Source of the DNA: Paulinella micropora
Taxonomy: Eukaryota; Cercozoa; Imbricatea; Euglyphida; Paulinellidae
Reading direction: 5' to 3'
NCBI GenBank assembly: GCA_019918135.1
Contig: WBZZ01003910.1
Coordinates: 47,501 to 111,500 of the forward strand
Length of the DNA stretch: 64,000 nucleotides
Positions 51,840 to 62,833 of this stretch are shown piece after piece. Numbering within the stretch: the stretch's first letter is position 1; each line of letters begins with the position of its first letter. The notes under the pieces were generated by a model. The model ran no database searches and had not been told where the DNA came from. It saw only the letters and a list, made by a program, of their open reading frames with translations. The translations under genes and the position numbers were made by a program.

Positions 51840-52072
51840 ACACACACACACAAAATCACACAAAATCACGATTGTGTGTGTGATTTTGTGTGATTTTGTG
51901 TGTGTGTGTGTGTGTATGATTTTGTGTGTGTGTGTGTGACTGTGTATGATTTTGTGTGTGTGTGACTGTGTATGATTTTGTGTGTGTGTGTGTGTGATTT
52001 TGTGTGTGTGTGTGTGTGTGTGATTTTGTGTGTGTGTGTGTGATTTTGTGTGTGTGTGTGTGATTTTGTGTG
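51840..52072. repeat. TGTGATTTTGTG-type microsatellite, copy 2
   Basis: Counterpart of 37390-37629 with different unit order, including TGACTGTGTATGA variants absent from copy 1. Confidence 0.9.
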
Positions 52073-52373
52073 CAGGCGTCCGCGATATGTTTTGCCCGTA
52101 TCGAGCTCCAAGGATTTTATGCTGGTAGTTGGTGCCACCGAAGTGCACCCTGCGCAAAATGATACAGTTAGGGGGGGGGGCCTGTAAAAAAAACCAAAGC
52201 TGTCCATCTTTCGTGTTGGACATTTTTGGTATAAATCAGTTTTGCTATTGGCAAATAAGTGTGTACAGCACTGTCGGGCATCATCAAGCGTGTGTGTGTG
52301 TGTATCGTAGTCTGTGCGGATTCTGGTGCTTTTGTGTGTGTAGAAGTCTGTGTGCATGTTCTTGTTGGAAGGT

Positions 52374-52774
52374 ATGAGTAAGAGAAAACGCACCGACAGC
52401 CAGAGGCGGCCGTGGCCAGTGCCAAGAAGATCCTGTTAGTCAAGCGCGGGAAGGAAACTGTCAACGAGGCCTGGTGTCGGCAGGGGCAAGAGTTCCGTGT
52501 GCACTACAAGGAAGTAGCCGGCTCCGAGGAAAAACGCCTGAAACTTTGCGCTGAGGTTGCGGCGTGCAGCGAAGACAAGCTTCGCGAACAAAATCACCTG
52601 CTTCTGCAAGCACTGTTGGGTGCAAGCAGAATTGCAGAGTCTCACGAGGCAGCCATGGCGTCAATCCTAGAGACCGGCTGCGAGACTTGCTGCTACTACC
52701 CCTGCGAAAACTGTGGAGAACTGAACAACGCCTGAGATGAGGACGAATGTCCATGCGGTTTCTGCCAAGAGTAA
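52374..52774 (+). pseudogene. Cysteine-cluster small protein, copy 2 (broken)
   Basis: Counterpart of 37928-38326. One base is missing after the start (GACAGCC for GACAAGCC), a nearby stretch differs (GTGGCCAGTGCC for TACTCACC), and GGA is TGA at about 52733, removing the last cysteines. Both lesions are absent from copy 1. Confidence 0.8.
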
Positions 52775-52854
52775 AAAAAGTCTCGGACGTGTTTCTTTAA
52801 TTAAAACCCAAGACATACTGCAACCTGAAAAACGAACAAGTGTGTGCCAGTGCT

Positions 52855-53106
52855 TTAATTTTTTGCTCCGGTGTAAGCCGATATGCTTTGTTTTTTATCT
52901 GCAATGGAAGTCGCAACCAGGGTGTGCGCTCCTTTGGAAAGCCTCGATTGTCTGTCTACTTTACGTCTGATAATTAGTCTGTGTAGACAGTGCTCCAACG
53001 CGTCGTCAGTAAGGCCGGGACAATTAGTAAAGCACAAAGGTCTTGCAGCGCGTAGAACTCAGGCTTGAACTCGCCGATCGCACAACCCGCCAGATTCACG
53101 GCTCAC
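52855..53106 (-). pseudogene. Orphan LRR remnant, copy 2
   Basis: Counterpart of 38448-38660 with CFTNCPGLTDDALEHCLHRL. A small deletion before the shared stop opens the frame slightly further than in copy 1. Confidence 0.5.
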
Positions 53107-53109
53107 GTT

Positions 53110-54552
53110 TCAATCGCTGAGAATGCTGGAATTTCTTCTTTTGGTGTATTTGTGTGCCCAGACCACCAACTTCGGGAGCGAGGAACGTGCGGGGTGAGGA
53201 GGACTGTCTACAAAGCCCGAAAGCTTGCAAGGGATTCTTTTTTGCAAGAGTTGCAAGTCCCTGTTATTCTGCAGGTCGAGCGGCGTCCCGCTGAGGCTCA
53301 GGCTCGACAGCGCGGGGCTGTCCGTGAGTAGCGCGCACAAGTTCGAGACGCCCGCCACGTTCTCTAGCGTCAGCTCGCGCAGGCGCGGAGTCGGGCCCAT
53401 GGCCCGCAGGTCGAGCTTAGTTGTACAGTCGGTGACGGTTAACCTCTGCAGCCTGGGCGCGCTGCCGAAACGCAGCCCGTGCAAACACAGGCAGCCGGAC
53501 AGCACGACGTCCTCGGCCACAGCCGCAATGTGGTCCAGCTCCTCCAAGAACAACGCCTTGGTGAAGGTCAGCGCGCGCAACCGTGGCCAGCGGCTGAAGA
53601 AGCGTGAGGAGCGCAGCGCCGCGTTGCAGAGTGTCAACCGTTCGACCCGCAGCCCGGCGCTCATGTCTGCACACGAGTCGTCCAGCATGCCAAAGGTATC
53701 GTGCCAGGCCAGGCTCCGCAGCTCGGGCAGACTCGCCAGGCAGGCCAGCAGTTCCGCCACTTCCTGTGCCCTGAGTGCACAGTACTGGAGGCACAATTCC
53801 TGCAAATGTCGCAGGCGCCGCAGCACGGGCACGGCGGTCCGGCACACGGCACGCGCCGAAGGAAATCGCAGGCTCCTGAGCTCCGTGAGCTCCGCCAGCC
53901 CCTCGGGGCAGCGATGGCTCTTGTAGTCGGGCAGTGACAACACGCGCAACCGCGGCAGCAGCCTCAGCAGCGCGTCGAGGTCGTCGCGCTGCTGGTACGA
54001 GCCCGGCAGGTCGAGCGCTGTTAGCGCCGGGAGCTGCGCGAGCCAGCCCAGCGCGGGCAGCCAGCCGCACCTCAAGAAGCGTGCCCGGCGCAGCCGGACC
54101 AGCGCGGCTAGCGGCGAGAGTACAGTCGCGGAAAGGCCCCGGCAGTACTCGAACGACAGCTGCTCCAACGTTGTGAGGCCGGCCAGGGCCCGAACGTCGT
54201 CGGCGTCTTTCCTCCAGGACACGAGCCGCAGCGAGCGAACGCCGGGCAAGCAGCTGGCGCACTCCGCCAGAGTCCCCGAACCCTCGAACGCCGCGGTATC
54301 TACTGTTGCCTCGGTAATCGAGGAGCCGCGCGCTCGCAGCGCAAGCAACGCCGCTTTGGGCGGAAGGCAGGGCAGCAGCAGCTCCGTGGGCCGCCAGCGG
54401 TCGGAGCCCCAGAGCCCGCCGCGGCACACTCGTGACAAACGCAGCAAATCTAGGTGCGGCAGAAAGCCAAGGAGCAGCCGGACCACGTCTGTCGACAGTC
54501 TGGGCGGAAGCGCTCTTTTCTGGCGCTTTCTACTTCGGTGCGGGCCGTTCAT
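53110..54552 (-). CDS. F-box/leucine-rich-repeat protein, copy 2 (intact)
   Basis: Same 480-residue frame as 38664-40106, open throughout. The visible protein difference is CTTKLDL for CTTELDL; several further differences are silent (for example GTTCTTG/GCGCTTG contexts near 53550 and 54345). F-box near the N-terminus, LRRs after it. See copy 1 for the domain reading. Confidence 0.85.
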   Translation of the reverse strand: MNGPHRSRKRQKRALPPRLSTDVVRLLLGFLPHLDLLRLSRVCRGGLWGSDRWRPTELLLPCLPPKAALLALRARGSSITEATVDTAAFEGSGTLAECASCLPGVRSLRLVSWRKDADDVRALAGLTTLEQLSFEYCRGLSATVLSPLAALVRLRRARFLRCGWLPALGWLAQLPALTALDLPGSYQQRDDLDALLRLLPRLRVLSLPDYKSHRCPEGLAELTELRSLRFPSARAVCRTAVPVLRRLRHLQELCLQYCALRAQEVAELLACLASLPELRSLAWHDTFGMLDDSCADMSAGLRVERLTLCNAALRSSRFFSRWPRLRALTFTKALFLEELDHIAAVAEDVVLSGCLCLHGLRFGSAPRLQRLTVTDCTTKLDLRAMGPTPRLRELTLENVAGVSNLCALLTDSPALSSLSLSGTPLDLQNNRDLQLLQKRIPCKLSGFVDSPPHPARSSLPKLVVWAHKYTKRRNSSILSD

Positions 54553-54907
54553 CGACAGGCTTTTGGGCTGAGAAAAAGAGAAAAAGCAACAGCAAAGCCC
54601 AAAGGGGACGAGTGGAAACTAGACAAGAGCGCGCGCGGCTAGAGAGGGGGGCACGGCCCGGGTTGGGAGGGGGGGGGGCCGGGCACCGACCCCCCCCCCC
54701 CCCGGCCCCCCTCAACGGGCGCCCCCCCCCAACGGGGCCCCCTAAAATTGCACCCTACCCCCCCCCTCCTTTTTTTCTTCCCCACTGCCCGCAAAAAAAA
54801 AAAGTTGGCAGGGCTTTTTTCGTTTTGTTATTTGGGAGTCTCTTTCGGTAGTCCACCACACAGATTTAAGAGCCTTGTTTACGATTTTTTTTTGTTAGGC
54901 GGCTGTG

Positions 54908-56523
54908 ATGAGTGACAAGAGCTCAACAGACGGCCCCCCTGCCGCCAAGAGGCGCCGTACCTCAGAGACCCTAAAGTACACTTCTCTTCCTTCCGATTCT
55001 CTCGTGTCCCCTGCTTATTTTCTGTTCTTTTGTTTTTTGGGGTTTGGCGGGGGGGGGGGGGCTGGCCCGGTTCTGCCACAGCCAAGAACCAGCGCCCGGC
55101 GGAACCCCGCAGGTTTCGCCGTTCTTTTTTTTTGGTGGTCGCTGTCTTTGCAGGCGTTTTCGTTTTTTGTCAGGCCTGGCCAGAGATGCTGCCGGCTGAT
55201 ATCTGGCCCTGCGTGCTCAGCCTCGGGAAGCTTGCAGACGCTCTGTGCGTGGCCTCTGCCTCGAAGTCTCTGCGCAGCTTGTTCCTTACCAACAGCGACG
55301 TGTGGTCCAGCCTAGCCTTCACCGAGAGCCTGGATCTGGCCGACGAAGGCTGCGTCGCTATGCTCGAGCGATGGAGGCCGGTGCGGGCCAAAGCGAAAAT
55401 GTCGTTCTTTTCCTGCGACTTAGAAAGTCCAGAAAGGGATGCCAGTTTGCTGGCGGGGCTGCGCTTTAAGCAACTCGATCTCGCACGCACAGAGTGTTCG
55501 GAAAAGCACTTGGCCGACCCAAGCGGCGTGCGCGCCGACGTGTTGATCATTGATCACGGACAGCTGAATCTTGTTAGCTGGCCCACTCAGGTTAGGGCGC
55601 TGCACTTCGAAGGCGACCTAGACTCTGTGTAATGGTACTTGCGAGAAGACAAGACAAAGCTACCCTGCCTACCGGAGCTGCGCGAGCTGAGCGTCTCTTT
55701 CAAGCGCCTACACGGAGACCGGCACAACCCGGCCCTCGATCAGAAATTGCGCTCCAAACTAGCTAGGGATTTGACCAGAATGCCACCCGCGCTGAGACGG
55801 CTGTCACTCCATGGCTGCCGTCTAGACGCCGCTTCGTTGGAGCTTGTGCTGCGAGCGCTGACTGCTCTGGAAGAGCTCGGCCTGTCGGAAGACGCCCACC
55901 GCGGCCCCGGCCTGAGCAGTTACGACCTCAAGGACTGCCCCGGCCTACGCAAACTACGGTTGCGAGCTCTGAGGCTGAACGGGTTCCCGCACCTCAACTT
56001 CGACGTGCTCCGGCACTTGGACCGCGAGCACCTGCGGCTGCTGCACCTGGACTCTTGCATGGGCGGTGACGAGGCGGGTGATGTCAAGCTCCTGAGTGAC
56101 GCCCGCCAGCTCGGGCAGTTGCGGGTGCGAGATCCGAGATGCGAGTCCCTGCTTGCTCATTTCCCTACCGGCCTCAAGCTACGAGTGCTGGCGCTAGAAG
56201 GCCTGCGCTCAGACAATGAAGTCGGGCTGCGGGTGCTGGCTGGTTTACGCTTGCACAAGTTGCGGCTGCTGTCGCTGATTGGGGGGGATGTGGACGTCAT
56301 TGCCGGCCTGCAGCAACCAGAGCTGCTGCTGCAGTTCCCTGAGCTGCAAACCCTGGTCCTAGACCGCGAGGCCTCGAGCAAAGAAACCTGGAGTACATTG
56401 ACGTCCTGGTTGCAACGAAACCTACACCCGACGTTAACAAGCGCCGGCCTGGTAGATGAATCTAGAAAACAAGCCCGTGACTTGTACTTGGAAGGATCGG
56501 CGTCACAGCTGCTGGGAGACTGA
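54908..56523 (+). pseudogene. F-box/leucine-rich-repeat protein, copy 2 (nonsense)
   Basis: ATG 54908; the same possible intron at 55004-55173. Here the C run at 55905-55908 is four, keeping the frame that copy 1 loses. However, codons read GAC TCT GTG TAA at 55621-55632 where copy 1 has CAT, so the protein stops in the middle. An ATG-like restart at 55639 would give only the C-terminal LRRs. Lesions in the two copies are thus different. Confidence 0.8.
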
Positions 56524-57092
56524 AAAAGCAAAAAACCTTTTAGCATCAATAAATTCACCTTTTAATTAAAAAAAAAAAAAAAAAGTTGTACGGCGCGACT
56601 TTGGTTGGTAGCGTATTTACGGACGGGGGGCAGAAAAGACGGGGGGGTGGGGGGGGCCGGTCTTTCTCAAATACATTTCTTTTTTCGCTTGTTGAGACCT
56701 TCTTCGCAGCTCTGAACGGGGGTGTGCGCGGCGAAGTTCCCTCCCCCCACAAACCCGGACGGAGGACGTGGAGGACGCGGCGACCAGACAAAAAGTCAAC
56801 AAACAGAAGGCCGCTTTTGGTCTCGCTTCTTTTTTTCCCGGGCGCGCCGACCCCCCCCCCCTCCATTGCCCTCCTGACAAAATCTGGCCAGGAAATTGAA
56901 CTTTCTTTCTTTTTGTTCCGGGTGGGTGGGTTGGGCGCGGGGGGGGGGGGGGGGGGAAGGGAAGATGAGGCAGAGGGGGGGGGGGCCGTTTTCCTTCTTG
57001 GCGCCGGCCCCCCCCCCTGCATGTCCCTCTTTTTTTGCTAATATCTTTTTCCCGTCACAGGCCGGATATTCTGGCGCTCTAAATTCCCAAAG

Positions 57093-57214
57093 ATGGAGAA
57101 GAAATGCGCTGACGCGGATTGCGACAACCAGGTGTTCAAGAAAGTCGTGCTTGTCGGCGCCGGTGGCGGCGGGGATTTCCAGGGCGTGCTTGCACTTGCG
57201 ATTGCCGCCTACAA
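57093..57214 (+). pseudogene. First 40 codons of the gene at 42628, copy 2
   Basis: Identical start to 42628 (MEKKCADADCDNQVFKKVVL) up to the tyrosine in AAYK, where the duplicated segment ends and filler begins. Confidence 0.85.
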
Positions 57215-57347
57215 AGTCTCATTTAGTTCCTTCGTGGAGGAGTAGGCGGAGGATTAACTTCTTATGCTATTAGATTTAGAGTGAATGAGTCATTTCTTAG
57301 ACTTTGCGATTGCCGCCTAATAGCATAAGAAGTTAATCTCCGCCTTC
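57215..57347. other. Scrambled filler DNA at a deletion junction
   Basis: These 133 bases replace the 3.4 kb (42750-46140) missing from copy 2. They contain a direct copy of 43775-43824 (at 57237-57286), a near copy of 42731-42745 (at about 57304-57318) and an inverted copy of part of the first piece (57318-57344). Short templated inserts of this kind are typical of template-switching or end-joining repair. Confidence 0.85.
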
Positions 57348-57641
57348 CTCGTTCTTGGAGGCCAGAACAAATGTTTTCCCAGAAGGAACGTACGTGTGTA
57401 CGACGTTATCTGGTACACTGTGCCATGCCTTGGCCTCTGCCTTGGGGGAAGGAAAATTCCAATACTTTGCAGTAACTTCTGGGGGGATAATGCAATCCTG
57501 CAAGTTTTTCCAATTCGGTTCGCCGTTGGTTTTCAAAAAAATGCGTTGCCCCTGATCGTCCCTCTCCACCCGAAAATTTTGCATGCTCGAGACAACATGC
57601 TTGTCTACTGAATCGTCACCTTTGGGCTTTCCAGAACTCAT
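57348..57641 (-). pseudogene. Knuckle-protein gene, N-terminal fragment, copy 2
   Basis: Carries MSSGKPKG at the start and, thanks to six G at 57481-57486, stays in frame through CIIPPEVTAKYWNFPSPKAE to SGKTFVLASKNE, then enters filler. The rest of the gene is absent here. Confidence 0.75.
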
Positions 57642-57644
57642 TTC

Positions 57645-57938
57645 TCAATTCACTAAGTGAGTGTTGGAGGGAAATTCGACTTGAACAAAAGACACACCGG
57701 TCGGAGGTGGAAAAAGTGGCTGAAATGCCACTTTTCCAGTGTGGATTCCCTTTTTTCCAACGTACAGGGGTGCACTCTCGTCGTCTTCAAGGCCACTACT
57801 TGTCTTCTGTGCTGTTTGACAGACGCCCTCGGTATGGTTGATATGATATGTGCTATATGACGTTTGATTTATGACATCTAGGGTGTCTGTCAAGTTTTTT
57901 GGACCTAGTTCTATCGGGAAAAAGTAAAAGTGCTGCAC
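57645..57938 (-). CDS. Small frame before the knuckle gene, copy 2
   Basis: Identical arrangement and protein to 46437-46730, including the single TGA that separates it from the downstream ATG. Confidence 0.45.
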   Translation of the reverse strand: MQHFYFFPIELGPKNLTDTLDVINQTSYSTYHINHTEGVCQTAQKTSSGLEDDESAPLYVGKKGIHTGKVAFQPLFPPPTGVSFVQVEFPSNTHLVN

Positions 57939-58127
57939 TTTGAAAAGGTCTCATGTTTTTCTTTTTTTTAAATGAAAACACGTTGCTCCACGACCACAGG
58001 CATGCTGGCATGTCTTCCCCGACCCCTGTGAAGCCGCTGGCAGTGCCTAGCGCGGCAGCAATAAGGCTTGCAAGGGCCAAAGCTTCCAAGTATGCGAAAT
58101 ATTATTATATAATATACCACTGCTAGA

Positions 58128-60966
58128 ATGGAGTTGGATATCAGCTCAACACTTGTTTCTCATGCCCTCACACTGTCAAACATGATTTTTTATGATAGAA
58201 AACATGAATCCAACATATCAGGGCCTGCAGTATTTCCTGTTTGTGACAGGCTAACTGGCTACAGTGGGCATGAAGTGCAGCACTCACCTGGTGATCTACT
58301 AGACACTACTACGCTAGTTGATGATGAATCCGAGCATTCCTCATGTTCGTCAACAGCAACTGACAGCACTCTATTCATGCATGGCTGTAGCACGTCAGCT
58401 GGTTCATGTTCAGACTCAGGGTGTCAGTCTAGTCAGTCTGCGGGATCGCGATCGTTTCAAAGACAGGGTGGACACTCAAGAAAGCGTATCGACGAGAGAA
58501 CCGTTTCCGAACAGCATGCCAAGAGGCTCAAGAAGAGTAGGGAGTACCAGGCATGTAAACGGTCAGCTGCAGTAGTGGAGGCTGAGTTTCCTAGTGATGA
58601 AGAGCTGCAGGCCATGTTGCTCTCTGCGCAAGGGCGACAGAGATTTCCCAAAACCAGCGCCCTCCTAGAAACTAACAAGGCTCAGGCTGCAGCTGCTTCT
58701 GCTATTGGTGACATTGTTGCTGAATTGCCGGCTCGTTCTGCACACAAGCAAACAATTATCGGCAAGCTGAGGGGCAAGATGTCGGCGAAGGAGTTCCAGT
58801 CCTTCTTTACTTCCGTCAGTGAGAGGTATGCACGCAAAGCACTCGCTGTGCTTTTCCCCAATATCTACAAGGCCATGGTCGCTGACGCAGGGTTTGTAGA
58901 GCGCCTGGTGTACGAACTGAAGGGCACCCAGTGGGTTGCTGATCATGCAAGAGCCTACACGTGCGGCGGTCGTTGTGGCAATGCATGCAATCATTTTTAC
59001 AGGCCGCGAAATGAAGCATCCTTGTACAAGATCCTGAAAGAGGATAATATTACCTTCCGCTGCATTACGAAGACCGTTCCCTGCCGGTGGCATGATAACT
59101 GGGAAAGATGGAAAGCCGAGCTCAAGCGTGAACAGGCAAAGCCAGAGGGCAAGCAGGACCTGAAGCTGATCCAGCGACTGAAGGCGAAGGTAGTGAGTTG
59201 CCAACGACACGATGAGCAGTACCAGGCGCAGCGCAGGTCGATATTTCTTGCCTGTGCACATCGCAGCCGCTGAGTTTATGTGTTGCATGCTACGCAGCTA
59301 TATCCAGGCTAAGGTCGAGAGTTTGGAGGCTGGGTCCGGGGAGTGGGTCATTTACCAAGATTATTTATCTTGGTATTCTGAAACAGGCTGCAAGATGAAT
59401 GATCTGCTCTTTACTGTAGTCACCCGCCGCGCCGACGGCCAGTTGCAATACGAGTACATCCACAACATCATGATGGTTGAGCACACTGGCGCAACCACCC
59501 GTTACTGCTGGGACTATCATCTGAGGAGCAAGGAAGATGGAGGAAGCGGGGAGATCTCTTCTTTTCCCGGCCCTGGTACTCGCACTGGCGATGGCGGCGG
59601 CGACTTTCAGAACTATGAGTTCGTTTTTTCCGAGGCGCACTACTGGGAGAAGTATGGAGTGGATATCAGCACGGACATGCTGTGTGCATTTCATGCGTGG
59701 AACCCATGCGACGGAGCAAAGAGGAAGTTTACCAAGGTCTTCACTAAAGACCAGGTCGAGCAAGGGCGCGGCTTCGCTCTTGTCGAGGAGTGGCTTGAGT
59801 CAGCGCAGGGAGCGGGATATGACAACAACCGGTTCTATGGTCACGACGCAGACGTGATCGAGAAGTGGGTGAAAGAGAACAAGGTTGAACCTCGCAAACT
59901 CAGTTCTTGGGGCCTTCGCAACTTGCGCTCGTTTCGTTACTCCAGGCCCACCCTCACTTCTGGCAAACAGTTCATTAGCGGTGTTGCCTTTGGTGCTTAC
60001 GCTAGCGTTGCGCCCGACGCCGACCGCATTCTCCTTGACATGCGATCGGACGAAGTCGCTGGCGGCAAGAGGTGCGAGCCATGCACACAGCGGTTTAAGC
60101 AGCCCCATCCATCGCACAAAGGCGTCGACAAATGCCCATCGAAGAATGGCCGAGGGGAGCGTGTGGCAGCGGTTCATGTGCAGTCTGGTGCAACTGCGGA
60201 CCTGACGCGGGAGCAAAAGATTTCATACTTCAAGCGGCTCGCCTCCCAGCGTTCGGCAAACAAGAAGGCAAAGAAGAGCTTCAACGTTGGGCAATTGCGC
60301 AAACCGCGCCTAGCCGAGCTCTGTCAGCAGTTGGGGCTGTCCTCTGTCGGCACGGTACCAGAGTTGAAGGAAAGGCTCCAGGCGCACATGGCACAGCAGC
60401 CCAACAGCGTGTCACCCGAGGGCGCAGCAGCCGATAGCGAAGTGCCCGTCAGCAGGCTGCAGAATAAGAGCTTCAACGTTGGGAAATTGCGCAAACCGCG
60501 CCTAGTCGAGCTCTGTCAGCAGTTGGGGCTGTCATCTGTCGGCACGGTACCAGAGTTGAAGGAAAGGCTCAAGGCGCACATGGCACAGCAGCCCAACAGT
60601 GTGTCACCCGAGGGCGCAGCAGCCGACAGCGAAGTGCCCGTCAGCAGTGGAAAGAAAGGGGTGGAGAAGAGAGCTAGCAAGCAGGCTGCTACAATTAAAC
60701 CTACTGCTTCTAATTCCTCGGGCGCGGCCGCAGCAGCTTCTACCAGACAGCCTCGCTCCAAGGCGGCGAAGGTAGACTCATATGCTGAAAGCGACGCAGA
60801 AGATGATGAAGGGAGCGAGTACGAAGAGCCCGCAACGCGCTGGATGTGCGCGTATTGTAATTATCCAAATCCATTAGGTCCAGGTGATCAGAAATTCGCA
60901 GGATGCATTAACTGCGGTGGCTTGGCTTCATCTGATGATGAATCAGATCTGGAGGAGGATGAGTGA
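58128..60966 (+). CDS. Transposase-like protein with two SAP domains, copy 2
   Basis: Counterpart of 46920-49755 with the same two frames (58128-59273 and onward to 60966), so the frame change predates the duplication. Differences include one extra Met codon near 59471 and Lys for Glu in the last zinc-ribbon segment (DQKFAG). The left end of the transposon is missing from this copy, so it lacks one terminal repeat. Confidence 0.6.
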
Positions 60967-61459
60967 GTGGGCGTGGTTTTTTTTTTATTTTTAGCAGCTG
61001 AATGAGGCCAATCATGTTGAAAGTCCTTAGAAATGTAGCTGCTTGAGATGCTGACACTGTGTCTTTGCACTGGCACTGCAGGACTTTGAATTATTGCATG
61101 TTGTCACTAGCTTAGCGTACTTGTACTGGCGAGTGGCTGGCGGGTGCCACCAGGACCAGAAAAAAATAATGAGTGGCAACAAAAGCTGAATTCAATTAAA
61201 TCTGCATCGAAATCGTGTTTGTATCGTTTGTACTTACGCGCTGATAGCAGGTAACATGTAGCACGTGCACTTTGCAAGTACCGGTGCAGGCCGCTATCTG
61301 CTATGGTCTGCATGCTCATCTACGCACCTTAATAATAGTTCAAACATTGTTTTTTTGCATTAAAATACAATATTACAGCTTTAAACAGTGTTCTACGTCA
61401 TTATTTTAATATTTGAAACTTTGCATGCAAAAAAAGTTTCCCTACGACCGGACCCGGGG
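60967..61459. other. Transposon 3' non-coding region, copy 2
   Basis: Counterpart of 49756-50248. No gene. Confidence 0.6.
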
Positions 61460-61487
61460 CGGCCCCTACTCCATAAGTCTCCGTCAT
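61460..61487 (-). repeat. Transposon right terminal inverted repeat, copy 2
   Basis: Same 28 bases as 50249-50276, directly before the S74 fragment. Its left partner is absent from this copy. Confidence 0.9.
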
Positions 61488-61752
61488 GGTTCCGTGTCCA
61501 AAGCAAAGAAAAGAATGCGAATTGAAGGGTGTGAGTGTTAATCCAGAAGATGTTAAATGTGTTGATAGTGGTGATGTCGGTTATGGTATAGGTTATTCCG
61601 AGTTTATCGCCCCGTTAATTAAGGCCGTTCAACAATTATCGGAAAAGGTAGTTAATTTAGAAAAAGAAAATAAAACTTTACTTAATATATTACAAGACCA
61701 AGCAAACCAATTAGCAGAAATCCGAGCAGTCGTTTTCCCTAATGCCCCCTAG
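61486..61752 (+). pseudogene. Fibre gene B, C-terminal S74 fragment, copy 2
   Basis: Same as 50275-50541 apart from one Val/Ile change (SEKVVNLEK). It has no fibre body attached, so it is a remnant. Confidence 0.8.
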
Positions 61753-62086
61753 ATTACACCCACCACCACCAGTCATAGAAATAGATGGCGAACTAACACC
61801 AGAGTTGAAAAATAGAGTTTTGGACATCTCGCTGAAGAATGAAGAAAAAAATGTAGAGCACGAATTGGAAGATAACTGGAATTGTCGTTGTATAAAAAAC
61901 AGACCGACTGACAGCCGACTTATTAAGTATCTGTTTCAAATGGGTATCATTATCGCTATTATAACCCTTTGTATCGTGAGGTTGTCTGAAAAGAACTTAC
62001 CGTGCGAGACAGCCAACACTTATGTAGGTATTTTAACACTATTGATTGGAATATGCCTTCCATCACCTTCTTCAAGTAAGAAATGA
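61742..62086 (+). CDS. Two-membrane-segment protein, copy 2
   Basis: Same protein as 50531-50875. This copy lies in the unbroken flank leading to the ATPase and is probably the original position. Confidence 0.65.
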   Translation: MPPRLHPPPPVIEIDGELTPELKNRVLDISLKNEEKNVEHELEDNWNCRCIKNRPTDSRLIKYLFQMGIIIAIITLCIVRLSEKNLPCETANTYVGILTLLIGICLPSPSSSKK

Positions 62087-62139
62087 AAGGGGATACCCCT
62101 TTCGAACCCCACTGCAGGGTTGTAGGGGCTTGCCCCTAC
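62085..62139. terminator. Pair of GC hairpins between convergent genes, copy 2
   Basis: Same GAAAGGGG/CCCCTTTC and GTAGGGGC/GCCCCTAC stems as at 50874-50928. Confidence 0.6.
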
Positions 62140-62378
62140 TAGCATTCATATAGTTGAGTTTTATACCAAGAAGCATCACTACCTGAGCACATTAAAGGAA
62201 TGGCTTCATCAAAACTGACACAATCACTCATAGGTTTATACACACATTTAAATTTGGTTTCTATTCCTTTTTGAATACACCACACACAACTCTCATTCTT
62301 TTTTTCGCTTACCCGCGAGTAAAAGTCGCAGGCGGTCCGACCTAACACAGAGCACACAAATAATAATATTAATAACAT
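62139..62378 (-). CDS. Small secreted cysteine-rich protein, copy 2
   Basis: Identical to 50928-51167: signal peptide followed by a cysteine-rich 60-residue region. Confidence 0.6.
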   Translation of the reverse strand: MLLILLFVCSVLGRTACDFYSRVSEKKNESCVWCIQKGIETKFKCVYKPMSDCVSFDEAIPLMCSGSDASWYKTQLYEC

Positions 62379-62403
62379 AATATATTATACACAATAATAT
62401 TAT

Positions 62404-62447
62404 AGGAACCTTTTTTGAAAAAAAAGCTTCACCAAAAAAGTCGGGTC
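62404..62447 (+). promoter_or_regulatory. 44-base intergenic motif, second copy
   Basis: Same sequence as 51193-51236, ending two bases before the ATG of the next gene. Confidence 0.65.
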
Positions 62448-62448
62448 A

Positions 62449-62820
62449 ATGAGTGAATTCAAATACCAAAAGATTATTTTTCTGAGTAATGATTTTCCAG
62501 GAGGGGTTAGTGGTAGCAAGACATTTGACAAAACCATTCAATTGAGCTTTACCCCAACTAGAATGAATGTTAAGTTTATCCACTATATGAATGACGTGAC
62601 GGAGACGAAAACAAAAATCCTTTATATGGACCGCATTAGAATTATTGGCACATTCGCCGACAGCAACACAGCCAACATTTCCAATCTTAGCTACAACTTG
62701 GGGATTATTAATTGGACCGATGGACAATACAGTTTTAGAGTGCTTAAAACAGACAATGATAGTATTGAGACTGACCCGCTAGCTGGAAGAATTGTTATTT
62801 GTTTAGAATTTTTGGCTTGA
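62449..62820 (+). CDS. Unknown 123-residue capsid-side protein
   Basis: The complete version of the gene cut at 51477. It begins MSEFKYQKIIFLSNDFPGGV and looks beta-rich (IQLSFTPTRMNVKFIHYMND, IRIIGTFADSNTANISNLSY, RIVICLEFLA). It is preceded by the intergenic motif and followed after 13 bases by the packaging ATPase, so they are probably co-transcribed. A small virion structural protein is likely from position; no family was recognised. Confidence 0.65.
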   Translation: MSEFKYQKIIFLSNDFPGGVSGSKTFDKTIQLSFTPTRMNVKFIHYMNDVTETKTKILYMDRIRIIGTFADSNTANISNLSYNLGIINWTDGQYSFRVLKTDNDSIETDPLAGRIVICLEFLA

Positions 62821-62833
62821 CGAAAATATAGCG

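Larger units (their letters stand above)
51478..57214. repeat. Duplicated segment X, copy 2
   Basis: Second copy of 37031-42749. Its left border is fused to 51477 with a shared CTT. It ends after GCCTACAA at 57214. Confidence 0.95.
57348..62688. repeat. Duplicated segment Y, copy 2
   Basis: Second copy of 46141-51477. On its right the virus-like sequence continues unbroken past 62688, so this side is the original flank. Confidence 0.95.
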
